From contig OZ038437.1 in NCBI GenBank assembly GCA_964036275.1, forward strand, positions 364,001 through 428,000: 64,000 bases of DNA, in the 5' to 3' direction. The position numbers and the translations under genes are program-made. Source of the DNA: Litoditis marina. Lineage: Eukaryota > Nematoda > Chromadorea > Rhabditida > Rhabditidae. Below the pieces are notes generated by a model, which saw nothing but the letters and a program-made list of their open reading frames with translations, was not told the DNA's origin and ran no database searches. Shown here piece after piece: positions 25,401-37,400 of this stretch (the first letter of the stretch is position 1; every line of letters begins with the position of its first letter).

Positions 25401-28400
25401 TTATAAACATACGTTTCTGATTTCCTTCGATACGGTGTTCCTTTCTTTGTCTGTGTCAGATGAATGGCCGTCCCCGACTATTATGAGCGATGACCGGGCG
25501 TCAGCTCTGAAGATTGGGCAAATTATGTTTAACAAATTAACATTAACATATTTTGATTTTTCATTTTATATCAATTTTTAATTTTTGCCAATGTGATATT
25601 CATTGAAAACATGAAAAACATGAGAAACAATATGTGTCACAAATAACAGTTCTTCACACCATTGAGGAGCAGAACCAAACTATGTTGCTGATGGAAGTAC
25701 TCTAACATAGAAAACTGTACTTTGATCAAATCTCGACGAAAACTTGGTCACTCATCACAAGCGTGTTTCATCAGCTACAGGCCCATACCTTACAGACGTG
25801 CTACATTCGCAACAGGTAAAAACCAGCTATGATAAAAACTTTTTCGTGGTCAAGTACCCATGAACCATTAAAAAATGAACAAACAAATCTCTCATCCCTT
25901 GGACAAATAAAAACATGGAACGAATAAATAAAAGTTAATAGATTCACCTTCCTTCCTTCGCCAACATTTTCAAGCCAACGGTGATTGCATCAGAATAAGA
26001 CGCCTTTCCGGTGATGGCGCGGATAGCTTCCACCTGAATGGAAATTCAAGTTTCAAGTTTCAAGTTTTATTCGCCACCAAACGTGCGTCTATTAAATACG
26101 ATCATTTAATTTTATTATTTAATTCATTCGCTACTCAAGTGATATGACATGGCTGAAATACCTAGAACCAGGGATTTTCGAGTATCTAAGGTGCTGAAAT
26201 CCCAATTTAGCTGTCTTGTAAACACAAGAAAGAACTAAAAAGACCTCAAAATTGGATAGTAGATGGCCACAAGCCTCAAATTACTATTTAGAATCCTAGA
26301 GTAGGTGGTTAGTTCACGGTAGGTTCACTTCCTTGGTTCACTTCTAGGATTTTGACATTTCTAAGATTGACTCGACTCAAGCTATTTTCAGGTCTTTACA
26401 TGCTATAATTGTGGACTTGTAAATTAGTGCCCACCATGGGAAAACAGCTAGTGACTTCTTTTGCTGGGGTCTAATCCAAGTACGTTCTTATGAGAGAAAA
26501 GTAGTCACCAACCTTTGCGAAAATGCGGTCTCTGTCCGATATATCCGTGAAATCGAGTTCAATTTTGGGTTGATCGGAGAAGGAAATAACAGAGACACGA
26601 ACACCCGCTTTCTCCACCAAAGAACCTGAAAATAACAAGATGAGAGTAGATCAAGCCTTTATTGTAGTTTGATCTTAATAACGACAATGTTCTCAATCGA
26701 ACTCCGACTCAGACGTGAGTTGTGGTCATTTTCAACATAATCGGCTCTGGAAAATAAATTTATTTCGTTTCGTACCGCTGTGTCCATAGTTTGATCCTGG
26801 TTCGGTTTGGTGCGTCATAAGAGTATGTGTTGAGAGATCAAACTGCAAACCATTCCTCTCATTTCCATACCACCCACCAAGTACATCCAGCAGTAGATAT
26901 CTGTTTGAATTGACCGCGGGATCTGTCATATTCTCTGTCTTGTCCGTGTTGTCGAATAGAACCAGGAGGTCGAGGTTAGGTCGTGAGCAGTCCGCGAGGG
27001 AGGAGGGGCGAGAGAGATTGGGAGAATGTACCTGGGATGAACTATGCTCCGAGCCACTACTTAAAATCATCTGAAGTAACATGTGCAAACTGTCAGGTTG
27101 GATTTACACTTGGTTATGTTGTTCTATAACTTCGATTCGTCAGGTTTGAACGATTAATGTTGACTTCAGAGAACAGTTTGTGAAAATTTATTGTAGAACG
27201 TAATACAATGCCAACTTCCTTAGAGTTCAAATAGCCAACTCAAAATTGTGTATTTTGCTCTGGTACGAAGACCGAAACGAACCTTTGATTTCTCCTTGAT
27301 CTCGGTGGAGCAATCCGTTCCCGCTCCAAGAAGGCTGACCACGTCATCCAAGAACCTAGAAGAATGAATTAGCGGTCGGACACGTGACTTTCCAAATTGG
27401 AAATATCATGCGATACTCCGATCGGGTAAATCGAAAAAAGATTGAAAAAAGGGAATGGTTACCCTGTTACGCGCGTATTGTTTATTTTGTGAACGCAGAA
27501 ACAGGTTTCCAGTGTAGTGTAATTTATGTTGTTTTATAGTACTACTATTGTTGATTTGTGTGACTCTGCCAACATCTTGGAAAAATATATGGAATATAAC
27601 TAGTTTTCAATTTATAGAGTTCATTGAAGGGCATTCACGTTACCACTTTTCATTTAATCTAAAATTGATTCTTTTATTGCAGAAGATTGAGTGAATATAA
27701 CTAGAGATCTACCTACATTGCTTGACTAAGTTAGAGTTGTTCGCTTATCCGTAAGGGAATCTAAGTTTACCTTACGATCAGCAAACATCTGAAACAACCA
27801 TGGCATGCTTTCAAAGTTCCAGTAGAGAAGACAAGAGCTATACCAATCATCTCGCTACCCTTGTTTACTTAAATTCCTTAGCTCATTCCGCACCGCAAAT
27901 ACAGTATCGAACAGTGTTTGACTATGACTTTGATCTATTGGCAGAGGTCCGGTTCTCCGGGGGCAAATGTAAAGAGTGTTGTGTGAAATTTGACTCGCTA
28001 TTTGCCCTCGGGCAGTATATAAGTAAGCGCTACTCAAAGAAATGCAGAAAATTTTCGGAGTTTTCTACAGTTCAGCAACTTTCATGGAACAGGAATTTCT
28101 CGCAATAAGTCCCTAGGAGTTTTAATACAATTCGTGTGTTTATGTACTCGAATTCTTTGATAGAATGATACGATTTTCACGAATGAAATAAAAACATTCA
28201 TTCCCAATGTGCAAATATTAGCAGTTTTGCTTACACTGGCAGGTCCTGTTCATGTAAACGTAGGCGTTCACACACACACACACACTGTAGACTGTAGTAA
28301 AGCAACTTCTCATACTGCTTATAAACGAATTTGCTCAGCCATGTCGTGTTCTTAACTCACTGCCTCCTAATAACTATTTCTATTTTTTTCCAGTATGTCC

Positions 28401-31400
28401 TTCCAATCTCTCATTATTCCGTGCACTGTCTGTATATGTGCTACTAATGAACTTATAATTGTGTTTCACTTTCACTAGTTTGCGGTTTGTGAACACTTCT
28501 ACCTCTTTGATTACCCTAGTGTTAGAGAATAGAATAGAATGCATTTATTCGCGATTCTACACGTGACTTTTCACACTGTTGAGCACTCCAATTGGGTAAA
28601 TAAAAAACGTTTGGAGAAAAAATTGGAGAAATGTGACGCTCCAATTGAGGAAATTAGAGAAGCAAAATTTAGATGATGAAAAGGGTATAGTGACCCTGTT
28701 ACGCGCTCATAGTGATTGATGCAACTAGATAGGTCATACGATTGAACGGTGATTGTACCTGTTTTTGTAGGACAATAGTAATTATTAAACATTTCCAGTA
28801 TGTCCTTCCGCTCCATCATTGTTCTGTGCATTGTGTGTGTCTGTGTGGGTGCCCAGTACTATTCCGTCGGCAGTGCCTATCCCTATTTGACTGGAGCCTA
28901 TGCACCCAGCCCCCTGGCAGGTAACGAACTCTTGGAATATCCGGACAGTCCTCGGAAGATTGAGTAAACGATTAAGTAATCTAAGTATATGGAAAACTAA
29001 TCAGACGATTAAATAGAAGTCTGTTCAATGCTCGACAGGAGAGCAAGTAGATCGAAAAGTTGCAGATATCTGCGTCTCATGGACCTCCATTCTATCTTAC
29101 TTCCAAACGGAACATTTCTCGTGACCTGGTGCAAATTCGAACAGCCGCGACCACTGTTGATTAGTAGTTTTCTAGTAGAGGGGTCTGTACTGAGGTCTTA
29201 CACATCCACAATCGTCATCACGACCTATCCGTCCAAGAAAAACTCAAAGTTACAGTCGGTTTTTTCTCTGAAATATCAAAAAGCTGTATGTGGTTTTCTT
29301 TCTTTGGTGTCGTCTTTATCAGTACCAGTTCAAAAACTATTGTGAGTTTAGTTCACAAAACCTTATGGAAATGTATATTCCAGGCGGAGTTCCCGCCGTG
29401 GTCTCCCCAGTGGCCGCCGCCGCCCCCGCCTACTACGGGGCAGACTATGTCACATACGCCAATGTGATCGGGAAAAGATCGGTATGAGAAGAGGACGAAG
29501 CACTACCCACGTAACCCATGACTTGCCAATGAATAAACACTTTATCCTCAGATTTTGCTCATTTCTACATATAGTTTGCGCAAGGGAGAGCGGGAGACGG
29601 TGTACATCCGTCCCTAAACCGCTGTGATTGTAGTTTGATCCGAAGATATTTGAAACGTGATTTTAGGAATGGCTGGGCATTTAGAACAAACCGCAGCGCA
29701 GATTCTCTATGGTCTGTTCCTATCAAATTAGTACACGGGTATGATGTCATTTTCCTGAACCATTTCAAACCTGATGTACGTGTAGTGAACCACAGTTGTG
29801 TTTACTTTTTTCGGAGGCTGAATCATTTTTTCAAACTTACTTTTCTGTCGAGTTGTCTCTATAAATTCTGTCTGATGAGCCGACATATAGTTGGAGCTCC
29901 CGCAGGTCAACCTGAACTACTATTCAATTTTTTAGGTCAGATGTAAAATGAATAGTATCTGCAGAAAACATTTGACATAGTAACAGAGCCATGCACGGTG
30001 TGAGTTCAAGCTGCCACAGAACGAATGCTGCAACGTTGAAACTGTTGGCTATCTATAACATATATATAGAACCTTAGAAACTGTCGTTGCCCCCTACCGG
30101 GCCTGTTGTCGCCGTAGTCAGATTTGAATGAGTATGCTAGAACATCCTTTGGAGAAGAGATAGTGAGGCAAAGCGAAAGTTGCAAAATAGAAAAGAAAGC
30201 TGGGATGTCCTAGCATTCTCTAATGTCGTTCTCAACCACTCAACCTATCGGATTGTCGTATAGGCGATTGGGACTCGACGTTCCACATTGCTCTTAAGTT
30301 CGTTTCATCTCATTTAATTTCAAGTATTTTTTTTCAACCCTCTCAGTCCCTCACCTCCTTCCCCAAGGCGACCCCAAACCTCTCGGCCCCCGTCTCTGCC
30401 AGATGTCCACTGGCCTCCAACACATTCTCCCACTTGTCCTGCGAGATGCCGTCGTTCATCAGAATTACCGCCTAAATTCAGTTCAATTTGAAAACGAACT
30501 ATGAAATGAATACATAGTACCCGTCATGTGAAAAAAATTACGGAATCATGGAGAAATACGAAATGACAGCACGACATTATAGTTCTTGTTTTATACCGCG
30601 TAAAAAGTTATATTAATCTTGATGGTAGGTTCGATATAAGTACAACTACCCTTTCATCGTCAAAAACAGGCCCGAGCCAAACCATTTTGCCTATATTTTT
30701 CTTGCTATAGTGTTCCCTTTTTTCGAAACGAGCCTAAAAGGTGTATGTGACCATATCCCGTTGTGTTTATAGTCTGATCAACCAACAACGAATATTCCAT
30801 ATTTTCCTGTACAGAAAACTCTAACTGATTCAGAAAGGGTACCTGCAAAGCATCCGGTCTCTTTCCCCTCTTCAAGTCCTCCACACTTAACTCGACGGCC
30901 TGCGCAGTCAGGGTGGAACCCCCGTTGTACGAAATACCCTCTATCACCTGGCGGACCATCTAGAACCAGTTTATATTGAGAATATAACAGAATAGGATAG
31001 TCACTGGCGCAAAGATTCAAATTAAATGTTTTGATACAGAAATGATGGTTAACCAGAATAAGACGGCTCGAAGAGTACACTTTGTGGTTTGAATCTGATT
31101 GTCTATCGATCTATCCCCTGGCGGGCCATCTAGATACATTATAACGTCTTGTTCATTTGTTGTTCATTCATTGTGTCACACACAGTGACAAATAGTGTCA
31201 CACAGTGTCAAATGATAATTTGAAGCAATCAGTTTTGTATGACTGAAGTTTTGGAAAGTACCACTGAGTTATACTCTTTTTTATTCATCGATAACATCCC
31301 TTCTTCGTGTTTTGAAGTGAATTAGTTCAGATACAAAAAGTGTCTCATATCAAACAATTGTTTCTGTTTTAGAAAATGTCTCCAATACTGAAAGGTTCAT

Positions 31401-34400
31401 CAACTTTCTATTAACTATATCTCTCTGTGTATCTTCTCATACCTTTTTGTTCCTTCCCAATCCGAGATTCTGTCTGAGCACCGGAACCGATGTGAAGCTG
31501 TTGATTCCAACGGCCACATGGGCTTCATCAGATGAGATTGGAAGACGTTCTATCAGGGACAGGGCCAGTTCACGCTGCTTCTCAAACACCTTAACAAATA
31601 AGAGTTACGAAAAGATCAAAGCTTTATTGTAGTTTGATCTCGGCGCGCGGTATCGAACTAAAAACACAGCGATATGTAAACATAAACCGTATGGGCCTGA
31701 TCTAGGGGACACAACCCTGAAAGCTACATTCATACTTTCACGTCAACGTTTAAGGTCGCCGTTAATACCAAAGAAGCATCGATTCACCGAATTCACAACT
31801 AAATCGTTGTAACTTCGTCTAAATTGATACGCATGAATGCCGAAATTATAGCGGAAATCTAAAACTCACTTCTTCCCGAGACGATGACGCATCCATGATG
31901 AGTTGTAGATCAATCTTGTTGAATTTACATCTAAATGATATTCGATCAACTTTAAACACAAACTGATATGTACATCCTTTGGTTGCGGTTTCTCTTCAAA
32001 AGTCAAGACCTTTCTTAGAACCACAAGGGAAATTTTCTCAAAGAAATTAACTTCAAGAGAAAAGAAAAGTGAAAAGTAATTCGAAAATCATCCATTTTTT
32101 GGGCATAAAACATTGAAACCTTTTAATTAACAAAATAAAGTTAATTTTCTATGTGCTGTTGGGAAATACCTTCATTTCTATCTAACCCACTTTTTGGCAT
32201 CTCGCAGTTTCACCAGATTTTCCTCGTCTCCTAAGGCTTTCAGAGGACCGGTGATGGAGTTGGGGTTACTGGAAATGGGTAGGGACAGACTTACGGAAAT
32301 GGAAATTGTGCCTTTTTAATGAAACTCAGGTACATCAAAATGGCAGTCATAAGTGAGTCTGAGAAAGTTAGAATGCGGCTAGAATTACTTTAATTTATCG
32401 ATGAAATAAGTCTTTGAAGAGCCTCTAAGAACACCGTATTGAATATTAGTTTTTTTTCCCCGAAAATTGCTGGTTTTCCCTCAAGTTTGTGTTCATAATG
32501 GAGTAGTTAGTGGTTTTTTACCTAATCGACGATCCAAGTTGGGCTGATTTCTTCTCTTTGGTACATGCGGTTATCGCTTTACTGACATCCTGAAACATTG
32601 AGATATATGAATCGCTCGATCTCGTAGAATTATGATACAAAACATTTATCCATTATGTAGTTTAAACTCGTTTTTCCTAGTTATCAAGAATTCTATAACG
32701 AGTTCTTGTGAAGTATAACGTACCCTTATCTTGTTAGTTCGAATCTGGATAAGGTAAGTGCTGGGTTTGCGCTATAATTGAGATTTACTTTCCTATTTCA
32801 GTATATCGCCGCAAACACCAGTATTTTCACGTTTGAATCGATTATATGGGATTCTATCTTCCCAAACCTAGATATAGTGGATGCCAAATTTATAAATCTC
32901 GGTTTTTCGCCAGAATCGAGCCTGCGAGCATAATATTCGTAGCAGTGCGCTATCCACTGCGCTATTAGTTCACATAAACAGCATGCTGTGGAATCGATGA
33001 CATGTGTGCGTACACAGCGGAAAGTGAGATATACAGTACCCTACCGCCTTTCCGTTGGCGACGACTATAGTAACGGGTATTTTGCCCCGCAGTGATCGTA
33101 GTCTCAACATTTCGGTTTCAATTCGTAGTAATGTCGTGTATCGATATCAAATTACAACAAAGTCTTCCTTTCCCATTGAATAATCAAATACGAACCGTCA
33201 CAAACGCATCCAATCTGTTTTTGGCGTACAACTTGTCTTCACTGGATACCACTCTCTCGAGAATGTTTTCGTCGGAATCTTCAGTCAAACTGACAGCGAA
33301 AACCTCCGAGCCAGAAGAGTGGAGGGCGCTCGTAGCTTTCTGGAATAGCAGTATGGTCACAATTTCAGGGAAACATATATTTTATGTTAATATATAGATA
33401 GATGTTTTTTACGGTTTGCAATTTCTTTTTTCGACAGGTCATTTCACAAATTATGATCAATGAATTGAAATGAATGATCGTCTTATGATAACTATCAGAG
33501 CAGTGATATTTTATATTGCATTGGTTGTAATATTCAATCTATTCTATTTTCTACCGATAAATATGCCTTTCACCTTTTCAGCAAACTACCAACAAGAATC
33601 GAATCAGGTTATGTTATCTACCCACCTGTACATCGGTCGAACTATCTTGAGAAATTCCCGACGAAACGAAAATAACCACGGATCTCGCTCCTTCACGATG
33701 CCGACTTTTCAGCTCCTGTAAAACATTCATCATTCGTTGGTTCATTTAACTGCCTCTGTCAAGAAAAAACTTAGAGCTCTCCCGATTTTATCTGCTTGCT
33801 CTCACATACAAATTTAGATTCGTAGAAACGGCTTGATCTGACTTTATCAACAGAAATTATTATTATTATTATTAAATACTTGAAGAAACTAAGATATTTA
33901 TATTTACCCCAAGAACTCTGTCAACCGCCTTGGCTATACTGAAGTTTCCCTCCGAGTTCGGTACCCTCTCTAGTTCATAGAGTACATCTGCCCGAGTGGG
34001 AGTGGAACCAAGTTCACTCTGAACCTCCACTTTTGATCCCACGGTGATCAGAGACACGGAAAGTCGAACCTTTAATATATATATTATTCAAGATCACGTG
34101 GCTACGTGAAACGGTGGAAAAAACTGTATTATTCTATGGCACTAATGTGTTCAACCGCTTTGCGTGACAGAAATGACCTCCTCATCCACGGAAGTTACAG
34201 GTCTTTTAAGTGCTCTGTACCTATTTCGTTAACCTTTTGTTTGAGTGAAGGTACCCTAGCGGTACCAATCAGTACCTGTTTTGAGATAGTTCACGATCTC
34301 TGTTTCTACCAACATTTTATCTATGTTATCATTCATCATAAATTGGGCGAACAAAAAGAAAACATGTTTAATTATTTGAGAACTAGAGACACAGAATAAG

Positions 34401-37400
34401 ATTGGTTTATCAAAGCCCTCAGATGTAATTTATTGAAAGGTACCTCGAACAAGGCTTTCGGTATTGTTTTGACCAGGTCAATGGCGTATTGTCTTTCCCG
34501 GAAGAAATCTTCGGTCGAAGAGGTGGTGTCGAGAACGAAGACTATGTCGACCAGGTCTGAATCGCACAGAGATCTCCTGAAATGGAAGGTCTTGAGAACA
34601 TAGAACTAGAAGGCACAGGAGTAGCAATAACGGAAGTGGGAAAATATAGTTTGATCTCCCAACACAGTGCAGTTCTACCACAATAAACTGTAGCTTGATC
34701 TGCACGCACGGTACAGTTTTGAAATTGAGGTTTAGCCAGGTCAAACTACAAACACAGCTATTCTCCGCTAGATCCAAAGTATTTGCCCGTGCTCCTCTGA
34801 GCGAACCCTATATCGTTCTCTCTCCCCCCCCCCCCTTGGCATGGAATGTGAACTTACGGCATCTAAAGAACTTACGGCGAATTCATCATTTCAGCGGGTA
34901 TTTTGGTAACCGCATCAGCAAACCGGTAACCAGGTTACCTTCTGATTAGTTTCGAACCCTTCCATCAACCACTTGACCTACTCACCGCTTGGTGACCCGT
35001 ATTGCTCAGAAAACACGTTGTGAAAACGGGTTATCAAGCGGTTACTAGATAGAGGATTTACCGACTAATTGAATCTCGGTTAAGTTAATTGAATGGTTAA
35101 CCAAACACTCTGTTCCTCCAGCTGTTCGCCGTAACTCACCGTTGAAAGGGAAACAGTGAAGTCGAATCGTCATTCTGAAAACATACATTTTGGTACAAAG
35201 TAGTAGTTCGTCCGAGACGACTATCATTCAATCAATGTGTACAACAAATAGATTTCACGAGAGAATGGAGTGTCAGCACAAACGACAAATGAGACATGTC
35301 GGATTTTTTACACAGAACAACCCCATTAATTAAGTTTTCTTCAACTCTCAAATGTAGAAAAACCACATTCAAATGTAGTTTAATTCGAGCTAGCAAACGG
35401 ATAATTTGATTCACTTTCTCTCGAGTTCATTTTGAAACGTACCATTACTGTCATTTTCTCATAGCTCATGACTTTCATGCGCGAATTCTGGCCCCAAAAA
35501 AAATGTTTCGGACGGTTAAGTTTTTTCCCCATCAACATTGTTTACTTACATGAATGGTATAGACCAGACATGGCATGTCTTTTCTCACCTCCTCACTCAG
35601 AGTACATTGTTGTATCGAGTGTAGAACATCATCCAAGAACTGTCTGATACGTGCATCTATGTACACATTCCACTTGCTTCCGGCATACAACTCTAGCTCT
35701 CTGAAATAACAAATTTCAAGAATATTTAGGGTTTTTTTTCGTGAATTGAATTTTAGTAAAACGAGTGACTCATCTAACACATATTCTGCTGTCAATTTAC
35801 TTGCAAGTTTCACAAACATTTGAATAGTCAGGAAAAACGCTTGAGACCACGGCACCGCAGTACTCTCCACAGAGAAGTGAACTGTATGTCGCGGGTTTCG
35901 TGCGTAATTACGCATTTCCAGAGGAAACTTCACGTTATGAACTATCAGACGCGGTACAAATACGTCGCAGAACTCATAGAATATTCTCAAGAGGAATATA
36001 TCACTAATTTCCGTCATTATACCAGCGTTTACAACACTTCGTTATACCATACTTATGTCTTACTATATTGGTTATATCTCTTATAGTCTTAAAACGTTAG
36101 GTTGTATATTTATGTTCATCATACTCACCGGAACATGTAGTTCTGGCTGACGGTGACCGCGTATGTCTCGGCGCCTGTAGTACGTAGTTTGTTCGATGTT
36201 TTGATGACGTCATTCCAGTGATCCTGACTGTTTCCGTCAGAAATCAGCACCACTATTTGTCTGAAAGTTCATTTTGTGTTGTGGTATGTAGTTGCTGAGT
36301 ACGCTTCCGGTGCATATTCTGAACTAGCACTTTGCAAACTGTTTTCAGAAACCTACAAGGTTTCTCAATCTGTTCTTAGAAAAGTGTATGAGTTTGTGTG
36401 GTAGTGTTACTATTTACCTACACTATTCAACAATTCAAGGTTTTAACCATCACATAGAGCTGCTGTCACATCTGCTAGGAACGTCATTGACAAATGTGTG
36501 AACTTCATAACTAGTTGTTAACTTGTCATTGAATACCCATCTAACCTGGCCTCCTTTCTTTTGTGTTTCTCCATCTGCTCGATTGCTAGTTGTATTCCAC
36601 TGACAACCGACGTACTACCACCAGTATTATCGATTGAAAGAAGAACATCGAGTAGATCAGATCTGTAATCTTCCATTTAATTTGTTGTTTACTCATTTTA
36701 TTATAGGATTTATCGAATCGTTGTCGATAGCAAAAAATGGATAGCGAAAAATTTGTCGAATTACGCACACGACTGCAACGCAGTGAAGTCAGACTACAAC
36801 CACATCCCAAACCTCAGCGAGTCAGTCTGGTTTTCTCTGAGACGTTCTTCATATATTTTATATTGTGGAAACGATGACCAATTTCCCCCACCTCGATCTC
36901 ATCTGACCCAAGTCCAGCTTGAGTGTTGCATTCGAGTTGAACAGAGTGATTCCGACTCGCACCTTTGTTTTCAAGTCATCAACAGTTAGTCGTTTGATCT
37001 GAAACCAATTCGTAAATTCAAATTCTCATATTTTCTTGATTTACAAAGGTGCTCAAAAATTGCAGTTAATAGTTTTGCTGGTGTCTACGACTTTGCAGAG
37101 ATACAATGAAACTTCAAAATCTACTCTTTAAAACTTACCAAAAATGCGATGTCCTGCTCAATGCATTTCGGTCTAATAATGAAAACGGACATAGTACAAT
37201 TAACATAAAACATTTTAAACATTCATCTGTTCCTGTATCCGTCTTCTTTCAAAGAGATAATTATTCACTCAGACATCCCTAACTTATAAAACCTAATTGC
37301 GTTTTTCTATGACTTTTCTTTTCTCACAGATTTTGTACTGGAGACTGACCAAATCCACGGCCAGTTGAAGTTCTTTGTCAAAGTCCTCCTCGACACTGGT

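Larger units (their letters stand above)
29841..31930 (-). other. vWA domain 6 (exons 36-40), intact metal site
   Basis: About residues 1288-1483. It has DLQLIMDASSSREEVF (DxSxS), YNGGSTLTAQAVELS (Thr loop) and AVILMNDGISQDKW (NDG). The domain closes with RELQLYVGSSDRIYRDN. Exon 40 (29841-29911) was found from frame logic: it is the only segment that converts phase 0 to phase 2 here. Confidence 0.88.

Noticed and set aside
27855..28037. Minus-strand frame as the missing vWA exon before exon 41
   Set aside because: The phase does not match exon 39. The segment 29841-29911 fits both phase and domain sequence.
35532..36017. 161-codon minus-strand frame running from intron 27 into exon 28
   Set aside because: The intronic part has no domain resemblance, and exon 27 joins exon 28 perfectly with a 428-nt intron. 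It is a chance open intron.
37140..37177. Small minus-strand exon candidate between vWA exons 24 and 25
   Set aside because: It has acceptor and donor, but phase 0 entry gives a stop; AVDLIKRLTV is formed by direct joining.
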